Shown piece after piece: positions 53,609-63,098 of a stretch of 64,000 bases of DNA. Positions within the stretch are counted from its first letter, which is position 1, and each line of letters opens with the position of its first letter. Position numbers and translations under genes: made by a program. The notes below the pieces were generated by a model. The model had not been told where the DNA came from, did no database searches, and saw nothing but the letters and a program-made list of their open reading frames with translations. Source of the stretch: Stagonosporopsis chrysanthemi (Eukaryota; Ascomycota; Dothideomycetes; Pleosporales; Didymellaceae); contig JAFISE010000050.1 of the NCBI GenBank assembly GCA_022560025.1, forward strand, positions 1-64,000. Direction: 5' to 3'.

Positions 53609-54987
53609 GGGTAGCATTGGACGATACTCGATTCTTCCTTTTCGACGCAGCTTCTGGCAATATGTGCCCAGCAATTGGAATTGGCGTACTGCGAAATGAC
53701 AGCCGGACTCTGACTCTGACTCAGCTCGATAACTCTCCTCCCACCTGGTTGGGTGATAATAGTTCCATGCCGAAAACAGTCCAAGTGAAATGGACATGCC
53801 AAGAGCACATCGCGATCGCTGCGCTTCATCGATAACTCCGCTGTAGTCGCCTGTTCAGGCTCTTGTCCAAGCATTGTCCGAAGGAAGGGCACAACCAAGA
53901 ATCGAAAGCATGCAGCGGTTGCGATTGGATTTCCTGGCAGCCCGAAAAATGGAATACGCCTACAGTCATGATCGACCGTTGCAAAAAGGACTGGGTGTCC
54001 CGGACGAATTGCGACTCCATGGAAGTGCACTTGTGCTTGCAATCTTTCCAAAGCTGGCACAATGAAATCGAATTTGCCTTTTGAAACAGCTCCAGTGGTA
54101 ATGATCAGATCCCATGCTGCGGATCCAGCTGAATCAAGTGCCTTCTCGAGGCTCTGAACATTATCGTGCAAGATGCCCATCAAGTCGACTTCTATACCCG
54201 CTTCGCGCAGCGCGGCAGCAAGGAAAGGGCCGTTTGAGTCGAAGATCTGGCTGTCTTTCCCAGTTCCGTGAATGTCACGAGTCAGTTCATTTCCGGTGGT
54301 CCATACAGCTGCTCTCAGCCTGCGATAGACAAAAACTTCGGCAATCCCCACAGAAGCGAGACCCATCACGTGTCGTGGACGTATAGTCTGCCCCTTCTTG
54401 ACTACGATGTCATCTCTTTGCATATCACCACCAGCGAAACGCCGATTTGCATGTAACCTTACTGCACGCGTCAAGATAAAGCGTTGTTGTGACTGGAAGC
54501 CCGGTTTTATTCCAGCAGGTACCGTGTCTTCGATCTTGACACAAGCGTCGAAAGGGGTGTTCGTGGTACTGACAGGGAATTGTGCACCTGTCATGATCTC
54601 GACGCATGGGTAGCAGCCATCAATTGGCTCATTCGGAAGTTGAACAGGTTCGTCACCTGCCGCATTCGTGCCATGGACGACGAAGGTGACGGGTCTTTCA
54701 GGCGTCGCATCCACGGTCGCTCCAGAGGATATCGCGTAGCCATCCATGGCCGAGGTGTCCTTTGGAGGTGTGCATATTGGACTGGTATGGTTTTCGGCTG
54801 CCACTCTTCCTACAGCCTGCTCCAGGGAGACCTTTTCAATTGGAGGCCCTTCCTCGTTGCGAATGCATGTCGCTGTCTCGTGCAGCAAAGCAAGAGCATT
54901 CCGGTAACTGATACCCATGATCAAAGTACGGAGCAAGAAATGCAATTGGCGCTGAACTTCTATCGAGGCGTGCAACGAGGCATGCAT
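53587..54987 (-). CDS. Stand-alone MoeA-like molybdenum insertase
   Basis: Single exon, 466 residues from ATG 54985-54987; Met24 (54918, MGISYRNALALLHE) is an equally good start because the MoeA domain begins there. MoeA landmarks: KDTSAMDGYAI (76-86), VWTTGNELTRD, ITTGAVSKGKFDFI, IRPGHPVLFAT and FFGLPGNPIATAAC, followed by the C-terminal beta domain. MoeA inserts molybdate into adenylylated molybdopterin. Fungal CnxE is normally a MogA-MoeA fusion of over 600 residues; here the MogA (adenylyltransferase) half is absent, as in bacteria. Divergent from the oxidoreductase and overlapping the mobA-like gene at the 3' ends. Likely a second, dedicated insertase beside a CnxE elsewhere (inference). 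Confidence 0.92.
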   Translation of the reverse strand: MHASLHASIEVQRQLHFLLRTLIMGISYRNALALLHETATCIRNEEGPPIEKVSLEQAVGRVAAENHTSPICTPPKDTSAMDGYAISSGATVDATPERPVTFVVHGTNAAGDEPVQLPNEPIDGCYPCVEIMTGAQFPVSTTNTPFDACVKIEDTVPAGIKPGFQSQQRFILTRAVRLHANRRFAGGDMQRDDIVVKKGQTIRPRHVMGLASVGIAEVFVYRRLRAAVWTTGNELTRDIHGTGKDSQIFDSNGPFLAAALREAGIEVDLMGILHDNVQSLEKALDSAGSAAWDLIITTGAVSKGKFDFIVPALERLQAQVHFHGVAIRPGHPVLFATVDHDCRRIPFFGLPGNPIATAACFRFLVVPFLRTMLGQEPEQATTAELSMKRSDRDVLLACPFHLDCFRHGTIITQPGGRRVIELSQSQSPAVISQYANSNCWAHIARSCVEKEESSIVQCYPHTPPMD

Positions 54988-55383
54988 AATTTCACATGAC
55001 GAAGACGCAGCGTATTGATCGCTTAGGTGGATGGCGCATCATGCATCTCCGAGCCAAGCGCACCCAGCTTTTACTGATTTGCACCGCCGGTATTGGAAAG
55101 CGTACCCAATTATCTATTGATGTTACTGAGGGAATTATCAAAAGCCGATCTATCATTGGTTTGACAAAAGGGCCGTTCCGAAAAGCGTAACCTGAATGGT
55201 GACCGCGCATAAGCTAGAGGTTTGCATGGTCACTAGTCTTGCATTTACACACATTTACGTCATGTTTACTCTTGCCAATCCACAACAAAGGCGCCAGGCA
55301 CGCACCTTATGGATGCAGTGTAACCCCCATCGATCCAAGTATCCGGGTTGCGTGAACACCTATGGGATCAAGCGTCAAGCATC
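54988..55383. promoter_or_regulatory. Divergent promoter, moeA-like / molybdo-oxidoreductase
   Basis: 396 bp between start codons. HGATAR sites in reverse orientation at 55110-55115 (TTATCT) and 55135-55140 (TTATCA). CTCCGAGC at 55047-55054 matches the NirA nitrate-activator consensus CTCCGHGG in seven of eight positions. About 1.2 GATA sites are expected by chance in this length, so regulation by nitrogen status is only a suggestion. Confidence 0.45.
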
Positions 55384-58300
55384 ATGAAGCCCAAAATCAG
55401 GATTGGAGAGGCTCCCAAGCAGCAATCGCGCGACTCGATTGAAGATATCTGGGGACCACGAACGCCATACAGATCTGTCTGGCCCACTCGCGTAGATGAG
55501 GCAAAGGATGAAGAGCCTGATAACTGGGTTCAAAGCGCTTGTGTCCTCTGCAGTAATGGATGTGGTCTAGATATAGGGGTCAAGAATGGTAAAGTCGTGG
55601 GAGTACGAGGACGAGCAACAGATCGTGTCAATCACGGTCGTCTTGGTCCCAAAGGTTTACATGGAGTAAGTCAGTGCAATCCTGCCGAAGCAATATAGAG
55701 GCTAATGCAGGCATAGTGGAAGACGATCCATCACGAAGATCGACTTACCCACCCTTTGATACGCAAAAATGGTGTTCTCGAGAAGGCCTCCTGGGACGAA
55801 GCAATGAGCTTAATTGTTGAGAAGTCGAAAAACATCATCGAACGCCTGACTCAGCACGGCATAGCCTTCTACACCACTGGCCAGTTCTTTTTGGAGGAGT
55901 ACTATGCGTTGGCGCTTGTCGGGAAAGCCGGCCTGAACACGCTGCACATGTAAGTCATCTGAATGTTATCACATAAATCCATTCGATAAAACCCTCTAAC
56001 ACAATTCAGGGATGGTAATACACGTTTGTGTACTGCGACAGCCGCTGCATCGATGCGAGAGAGCTTTGGCTCTGACGGCCAGCCAGGATCATATACTGAC
56101 ATCGATTATACCGACTGTATTGCACTCTACGGTCACAATATGGCTGCAACCCAAACAGTATTATGGACTCGTATTCTGGACAGATTAGCAGGACCGAGAC
56201 CTCCAAAGATTATCGTGGTCGACCCACGCGTCTCTGACACAGCGAAACTGGCTACAGTGCACTTACAGCCAAAGATCGGCACCAATGTAGCCTTACTGAA
56301 TGGCCTTCAATATCTCATGTTTGAGAATGACTGGATTGACTGGGATTTTGTCAATGACCACACCGTTGGCATCGAGCCACTCAAGAAGACAGTGATGGAG
56401 TTCCCACCAGAAAAGGTAGAGGAGATCACGGGCGTTCCAGTCTCGCTATTGAAAGAGGCAGCCGAGATCATTGGTACTAGTAGAACGCTTCTTTCTACAG
56501 CTCTGCAGGGTGTTTACCAGTCAAACCAGGCCACGGCGGCTGCATGTCAAATCAACAACATCAACATCCTTCGAGGCATGCTTGGCAAGCCTGGATGTGG
56601 CATCTTTCAGATGAATGGCCAACCTACAGCTCAAAATAATCGAGAAGCCGGGTGCGATGGTGAATTCCCTGGGTTCCGGAATCATCTGAACCCTGTCCAC
56701 ATGGAGGACATGGCGCGACTATGGAACATCGACCCCATCAAGGTGCCCCACTGGAACGAACCAACTCACGTGGAGAATATCCTAAGCTTTATTGCTAAAG
56801 GTACTATCCAAATGTTGTGGATCTCGGGCACCAATCCGCTCGTCAGTCTGCCGAATCTGGGACGCGTGCGTGAGCTCCTTACGAAAGACGACCTGTTTGT
56901 CGTCGCACAGGACATTTTCATGACTGAAACTGCAGCCATTGCGGATGTTGTTCTTCCGGCTGCTCAGTGGGGTGAGAAGACTGGATGCTTTACCAACGTC
57001 GACCGTACAGTGCATATTTCGCACAAAGCCGTTGACCCTCCGGGCGAGGCCAGATCTGATCTTGATATCTTCCTCGATTACGGAAAACGGATGGATTTCA
57101 AGGACAAAGACGGCCAGCCCTTGATGCCGTTCAAAAACTCGGAGGAGGTATTTGAAGCCTGGAAGAAAATGTCAAAGGGTCGACCCTGCGACTACAGTGG
57201 CTTATCGTACGAGAAGCTAAGCGGCGGCTCTGGAATTCAATGGCCGTGCAATGAAGAAGCGCCTTTCGGAACGGAGCGCCTGTTTTCGGATAAAAAGTTC
57301 TTTACTGAACTTGACTACTGTGAAAGCTTTGGGCATGACCTTGAAACTGGAGCATACTACACCAAGGACGAATACAAGAAGCTGAACCCGAACGGGAGAG
57401 CAATCTTGAAGGCCTGTCATTACTTCCCTTCGCCAGAGGAGCCGAATGACGAGTACCCACTCAGGCTGTCTACTGGACGCAGGGCTCATCACTTCCACAC
57501 GCGCACCAAAACCGGTCGTACACCTCTACAGAAGAAGTGTCCCGAACCGGAGATCATTATATCCGAAGAAGACGCCCGCGAGTTCAACCTAAAAGACCGC
57601 GAGGAAGTCCTTGTCGAATCCATACGCGGCAAAGTGCAGCTCCCTGTGAGCATCGGCGACATCGGAAAAGGCAACACCTTCATCCCCTTCCACTTCGGCT
57701 ACTTCGACAGCGAGTCCGGCGGCAAAGCACGCGCCGCAAACGAGCTCACCACCGCGAAATGGGATCCCATCTCCAAACAGCCCATGTTCAAAGGCGGCGC
57801 AATCCGTCTCACCAAGTTACCTTCAACCGAAGGCGAAGTCGCCATCCACGCGCGCGAGCAGCAATCCGCCGCGCTCGAGACCGCAGCCCAGAAACACACC
57901 AAAGCGCAGGGCACGCAGACGACGCGCGAGCGCGGCCTTGAAACCTGGCTTGGCGAACTCGACTGCGCCATCGACCGCCTCATCGACCTGATCGACGGCC
58001 TCCTGCCCAAGACAGACCGCGATCCGGATGCGCAGAATGGGCTGCGTATCATGGCGCGCATTGCCGCGCGGGTGCGCGCCTGCATCAAGCCGATGGCAGA
58101 GAAGTACCACGAGGACCGCAGCCATGGGCGGAAGCGGGCGGACGCGCTTGCGGATATGCTGTTCAAGCATGACGATGATGTCGATGGGACGTATGAGATG
58201 CTCGAGACGATGCAGGGGCTGCATATGTATCTTGCGTATGTGAGGGGCAGCTTGAGGGCTTTGTATCCGGCGAGCCAGGCGCTGTGGGATAAGGGTTTTG

Positions 58301-58428
58301 TGCAGGCGGTTACGGAGGCAACGGATGATGTGGCGAAGATGGAGGAGTGGTGCTTGCAGCAGATGCAGTTTAGGAGTCCGCAGACGCTGCTTGTGCCGTT
58401 GCCGCTTAAGGAGGGGGGTGGACGGTGA
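55384..58428 (+). CDS. Bacterial-type molybdopterin oxidoreductase (DMSO reductase superfamily)
   Basis: Three exons (55384-55665, 55717-55949, 56010-58428) give 977 residues. Near the N-terminus is a Fe-S motif Cys53-x2-Cys56-x3-Cys60 (SACVLCSNGCGLDIG); the place of the fourth cysteine reads GRLGPKG (Gly88). The Mo-ligand region is DGNTRLCTATAA with Cys179, as in NasA/NapA nitrate reductases and Cys-type formate dehydrogenases. Further blocks are KIIVVDPRVSDTAKLA, GKPGCGIFQMNGQPTAQNNR, LWISGTNPLVSLPNL, AAIADVVLPAAQWGEKTGCF and the C-terminal molydop-binding domain (LSTGRRAHHFHTRTKTGR). After about residue 785 there is a helical extension of about 190 residues that I cannot name. No signal or Tat peptide, so probably cytosolic. 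Nitrate or formate chemistry is likely but unproven; homology is to bacteria rather than to fungal NiaD. Confidence 0.88.
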
Positions 58429-59019
58429 GCGAGTTAAAGTTCATTTTCTTGGGTTGGTATTTGGCACTAAATATATTGTGGCCATTATGAAGAAGCTCGT
58501 TTCTTTTGAGCGATCGTTGGCAGGGACCTTAGATCCCTAAGTTGGCTACAGCTTCTACACAAAGTTCATTAAATCTTCTGGCGCAGGAATGTAGTTCTTA
58601 CTGCTCTCTTTTCTCTACGCTATGAAACCCAAATAAAAAGTGTATCTTTCAGTAATTATAACGCGCACAGAGGATTTAAGAAGGGTGGCATGTCAATCTG
58701 ATCGGCCAAAAGAAACGAGCTTCTTCGCATACATAAGTAGGGAGCATTTCTAAGCATTGCCCCATCTTATGACAAACGCGCACTCAAACATTGCTTCAGC
58801 CTACTCTCGTAGCCGGAAGACGTCAGAATGTATACTCGTTAAGTTCGGATACAACATCTTACCAGCGAAACTAATTTAATCTCCAATTGTGCTTACACTT
58901 GTCCAATTCTATTCCGAACGCCCAGTCTATAATCTACCTGCTAATTCTACCATTGATTCGCAATGCCCGCTAAAAACTTCCAACCACTATTCTAACTCTG
59001 TAGATGCACCACGCCCCGT
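58429..59019. other. Convergent, A/T-rich intergenic region
   Basis: 591 bp between two convergent genes; visibly richer in A/T than the flanking genes. No frame of note. Should contain both poly(A) sites. Confidence 0.5.
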
Positions 59020-60204
59020 CTAGGCCCACCCAATCCGATACAAAGTATAACCCTTCTCATCCCCTCTACCAATACCCCTCCTTTTCTCCAACCTCTTACT
59101 CTCCAAGATCTTAAACGCGCGCCCCTTCTCGTCTCTCGGGCGGAGCTCTGGCTCGAAAGCCGCTTCCACAGTATCCGGGATACCCTCGAACTTGCCATTC
59201 TGCCTGATAGTAACGATGAGCCAGAAGACACCGTCATCGGTGATGAGATGCGCGGCGCAGTCGCGAAGCCACGCCGCGTGCTGTGGTGCATACACGACGT
59301 CTGCGGCAATGAGGAGCTCGGAGGAGGACTTCAGATCGGGAGGGGGTATTGACCAGTCTAGCGCCATGGCGCTCACGGGCATGTTGACGTTATCACCTGG
59401 GGTGAAGTTGGTGTTGATGTTGTCTTGCAGGTTGGCTAGGACAGTGGGATGGTAGTCGGTCGCCGATATTCCCGAGGGGTATACGTTGAGTGAAGGAAGG
59501 AGTTTGGCTAGTGTCAGGCTCACGAGGCCGGTGCCAGCACCGAGCTCGATGATTGAGGGCCGTTCTGGGAGCGACGACGGTGTAAGGCCGAATTGCTCGG
59601 GCTCGGCGCACATCATGCTGCTCAGCACGATGCTTGCGCCCCAGGATTGGAGACCGACGTCAGTGTGATCAGCACCTGTCAACGGTGCGTCGTTCAGGGT
59701 GACTTCGACTGGCGCGCCGCGGTCTGTGGGGAAGGTGAATTCGCGAGTGAGGGCCTCTTCCGCCTCGTCGTTTGTCGAATCTGAGAAAGAAGAGAGAATG
59801 AATGCCGCATCGTCGATTATTTGACTCCTAGACTCTTCACTGAGATCCATCTCTTCTGCTCTGGAGATCAACGATGTAAGCCATCTTGTAGCAAAGGTGC
59901 GTTCGAAGGGATCAGCTCGAATCGACGCTGACACCTCCTCTGTAGCTGCTTCGTCGTCGTCGTCTTCATCTTGCGAAACGTAACCGGAATCCACTTGTAC
60001 AGGTGTAGAAACACCAGAAACTGCTGAAAGGCCCTTGCGCCGGAGACTAGATGTCGGCAGAGTCGGTAAGCGAAGGGGGCAGTATAACGTCTGAAGGCCG
60101 CGGAGTGCTGACGTAACCTCCTCTTCTTTTGCACTGATCAAACTGCGAACAGGCGGCAGACTGCTTGAAGGCGGCAGGCAAAGGCCTGAGTGGCTGGTAG
60201 TCAT
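59020..60204 (-). CDS. Protein-lysine methyltransferase, FAM86/EFM-like
   Basis: Single exon, 394 residues from ATG 60202-60204; the frame opens upstream only from GTG. The first 170 residues are poorly ordered, with an acidic DEDDDDEAATEE stretch and a small helical part (FERTFATRWLTSLISRAEEM). A seven-strand methyltransferase follows: DVGLQSWGASIVLSSMM, SAM motif IIELGAGTGLVSL (Glu220-Gly226), GISATDYHPTVLANLQDNIN, LIAADVVYAPQHAAWLRDC. The W-G-A-S and ELGAGTG pattern is that of methyltransferase family 16, which includes METTL21, FAM86 and yeast Efm2/Efm3 elongation-factor methyltransferases. The N-terminal extension favours the Efm2/FAM86 side. Substrate not determinable. Confidence 0.85.
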   Translation of the reverse strand: MTTSHSGLCLPPSSSLPPVRSLISAKEEEVTSALRGLQTLYCPLRLPTLPTSSLRRKGLSAVSGVSTPVQVDSGYVSQDEDDDDEAATEEVSASIRADPFERTFATRWLTSLISRAEEMDLSEESRSQIIDDAAFILSSFSDSTNDEAEEALTREFTFPTDRGAPVEVTLNDAPLTGADHTDVGLQSWGASIVLSSMMCAEPEQFGLTPSSLPERPSIIELGAGTGLVSLTLAKLLPSLNVYPSGISATDYHPTVLANLQDNINTNFTPGDNVNMPVSAMALDWSIPPPDLKSSSELLIAADVVYAPQHAAWLRDCAAHLITDDGVFWLIVTIRQNGKFEGIPDTVEAAFEPELRPRDEKGRAFKILESKRLEKRRGIGRGDEKGYTLYRIGWA

Positions 60205-61477
60205 TTGCTTGCTGTTATGAGAAGTGCGCACTGTCGCAGATAAAGGAATGAATCTGGGGTAGATAGAAAGGAACGACGTGGGGAAGTGGAAACAATGATA
60301 AGAGATAAGAAAGGGATACGGTAAGGAAAGACACTCTTGAGGGTAGTCAGTCTAGCCTCACGCTCGGGCATTGTCGCAAAGGTGTAAATTTTTCACCGCT
60401 TGTCATTTGGCACCGTGGGCAATTGTGTGGGTCTTAGTGGCTATATTATTAGACGCCGACTAGCTGTGTCAAGAGTATCCGGCGAGTAAGGACGTCGTGA
60501 GACATGATAGCAACCTCGCCTTCTTAAAAGGGCGTCGCTGCTTACGAGGGGGCTGTATCGTGAGGTTGTCGGCGAAATTTGTGTATATTCGCGATTGCAG
60601 GTCGCCACGTGCCGAGGCTAGCTTCAAGCGGTAAGCGCAGCCTCGAAATCTTCATCGTCATCTATCCGTGCGAATCCGTGCCATCCTGACACATCTTGGT
60701 ATACTGTATCCGGTATCAACATACGAGGTATCGATTGTGGCACTAGAGGCTTGGACGGAGATCCTCGGCGGCTCGTTCTGCACTGCACGAACCTTCTATA
60801 CAGCATCGATTCGACAATTGTCTATGGTAAGAACTCGTTGAGAGATGAACCTTACTTAAGTCTGTAGGTAGTTTTGAGCTTATCCATCAAGATCACAACT
60901 GCACGTAAGAACAGAGTCCAACCACATGGCCATGTGGAGAGCACCTCGTGCTCGGTTCTCTATGGTGTGACGCGACTGGAAGCTGAGCGCTGCAGGATTA
61001 GATTGGTCTTTTGTCCTTACAGAAGCATGGCGGTTCGATCAGTAAGACCTTCTGGCGAGCTTTTACCGATTCGCACTGTTCTCCTGTAAGAATTCAGTTC
61101 CGGGATCAAGCAGCAGCTGGGACTGGTGTGCCACGCACTTATCAGACAGCTCAGCGCATACACTGAATGCTGCAATAGTCGTAGGATCTAATACTAGAGA
61201 GCAAGGTACAGTCCATAGACATCTTCTGCCTACTTCAGATGTGTGGTAACCTGAAGACACTCCGACGTCAAGCAGCATGGTAAGTACTTTGTCACCGTAA
61301 CTCTATAGGTGTCCATGGTACGACAGAGCAAGGTGTAGGAAGTATGATTGAAGACGTTCGGTTGTAGAATACATCTCGCAGGTATTGGAGCCTTGGAAAT
61401 CCATGTCCTGTCAATGACGACCAATTCCTCTACTGGTAGTCCTGTCTTCATACCCAGCAGCAATCATTCGCCCGCTC
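60205..61477. other. Intergenic region, small minus-strand frames
   Basis: About 1.27 kb. Minus-strand frames at 60624-60806 (ends DDDEDFEAALTA), 61063-61278 and 61230-61463 look mildly protein-like, but I found no splice model linking them in frame. No family recognised. Confidence 0.4.
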
Positions 61478-62743
61478 CTACTCCCCATTCACGCCCTCCT
61501 GAACCCCTCGGAACAGCTCTGGATGATTCCTCCTCCACCCCTCCATCTCCCACTTATTCCTCGTAAGCAGATACGTAGGCACACTCCAGAACATCCACGC
61601 GAAAACCCACACATACCCCACCGTCCTCTCGGCCCTCCTCAGCACCTCCCCTCCCAGCCACTTCCTCACCCAGCTCCTCACCCTCGACATCCCCCAAAAA
61701 CACCCTACCGCGCTCTCGACCCCAATCGGCAGCATCTGCGCCGTGTACCAAATGGCCACTGCCCACACCTCGCCTCTGCCCTCAGTGCTCACATACCGCA
61801 CGGCCGCATGCCCGAGCCCACTCGCCACAAAAACACACGCGTTCTCCACTACCCTGCGCCCCACACTGGGGTGCTTCCAACCCAGCACCTGCCGCGTGAG
61901 CAGCTGCGCGTGCGCCGAGAAACTAGCGCCGATGTAGTCGTGCCAGTACACGCCCCAGTAGCGGCGCACGGTGTAGCAGTCCGCCAGCGAGCCGAAGATG
62001 GAGAGCGACCATTCGGCGGGAGAGTCGAGGCGGAGGAGGGAGACGCAGAGGAGTGCGACGAAGGAGTAGTGCGTTGTGAAGTAGAGGGCGTCGGACATGC
62101 AGGTGTCCCAGGTCATGAGGAAGCGGGTTGTGAGGGGTTCGGTAGGGATAAATGAGGGGGTGTTGACGTATGTGTCCCAGACGTGGTTGAGGGCGAGACA
62201 GAGGAGGAGGCGGGTAGAGTGGTGAAGGGCGAAGGGGAGAGAGGAGAGGCAGTGCGGCCTTTCTCCCCTCCTCCTGCCGCTTCCTTCTGTTATCTCGCTC
62301 CTTTCATGCGCCTGTACTCCACGCCGCCTCTCCGTCTCCTTCTCTGGCTCCCCGTCCCGCCCAGTCCACCGCGGCCAATATCCCCCCACACTCCGCGCAA
62401 AGAGCACTTTCCACGCCCACTTCACCCGCCCCCGCACATCACCCGTCCTCAACTCACCCCCCGCCTCGTCAACCGGCCTAGCACCCAGAACCAGCACCAC
62501 CCAACTTATATGAGCCCCCCAGATGTATAGCAACCGGCCCAGTGTATCGTTTATCCCGTACCACGGCGTGAGATGCTGGTGGTACACGAACGCGTAGCTG
62601 GTGGGGAGGCAGAAGAGGGTGAACAGGAGGAGCCGGTGGGTGAGCAGGCGAGGCGGGAAGGCGAGGAGGAGGAGGGCGGTGATGATTGAGAGGGCGAGAA
62701 GGGGAAAGGGATGGTGGGGTGGTGGGAGCCAGTTGGATGGCAT
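61478..62743 (-). CDS. Wax synthase / MBOAT-like membrane acyltransferase
   Basis: Single exon, 421 residues from the ATG at 62741-62743 (MPSNWLPPPHHPFPLLALSI); an ATG at 62986 would add 81 low-complexity residues and is less likely. Several membrane helices are evident (LALSIITALLLLAFPP, LLLFTLFCLPTSYAFVY, YFTTHYSFVALLCVSLLRL, VVENACVFVASGLGHAAVRY, GYVWVFAWMFWSVPTYLL). The core motif RRYWGVYWHDYIGASFSAHA corresponds to the R-x-FWGRxWHQ motif of fungal wax-synthase-like acyltransferases, whose His is catalytic. Relatives acetylate terpenoids or alcohols in secondary metabolism, but no biosynthetic cluster is visible here, so the substrate is unknown. Confidence 0.85.
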   Translation of the reverse strand: MPSNWLPPPHHPFPLLALSIITALLLLAFPPRLLTHRLLLFTLFCLPTSYAFVYHQHLTPWYGINDTLGRLLYIWGAHISWVVLVLGARPVDEAGGELRTGDVRGRVKWAWKVLFARSVGGYWPRWTGRDGEPEKETERRRGVQAHERSEITEGSGRRRGERPHCLSSLPFALHHSTRLLLCLALNHVWDTYVNTPSFIPTEPLTTRFLMTWDTCMSDALYFTTHYSFVALLCVSLLRLDSPAEWSLSIFGSLADCYTVRRYWGVYWHDYIGASFSAHAQLLTRQVLGWKHPSVGRRVVENACVFVASGLGHAAVRYVSTEGRGEVWAVAIWYTAQMLPIGVESAVGCFWGMSRVRSWVRKWLGGEVLRRAERTVGYVWVFAWMFWSVPTYLLTRNKWEMEGWRRNHPELFRGVQEGVNGE

Positions 62744-63098
62744 CGCGGGTGTTGGGTGTGGTGTGGTGTAGCTCCTGCTGTGTGAATGGAGGTTGAGTGT
62801 GCTGTGGAGAGGATTGTGGTAGACAGGAGTGAAGGGTGGGTTTGAGGAAATGAAAGGAAGGCGGGACCGGCGTTTTGCCGGGGTGGGGCGCTCATTGGTG
62901 TAGAGGATGGTGAGGTGAAGGTGAATAGGCCCGGAGGTGTTCGAAAGGCCGAGAGCACGCTTTTTGGAATATGAAAAGTTCTGCATGTAGAAATGTGCGA
63001 ATCCCCTGTGTATGCTCCCATCACACCGAACTCCGGACGACTAACCCCAAAGTTTCAGCGGGAATGACAGTCAGATAAAGAACGCACAGAGGTAATCC
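62744..63098. promoter_or_regulatory. Upstream region of the acyltransferase gene
   Basis: Holds the leader of the acyltransferase gene (possibly coding from 62986 if the upstream ATG is used) and the 3' end of the dsRBD gene. Confidence 0.4.

Noticed and set aside
60624..61463. Multi-exon minus-strand gene linking three small frames
   Set aside because: Candidate donors and acceptors exist, but none joins the frames in phase, and no family motif is present.
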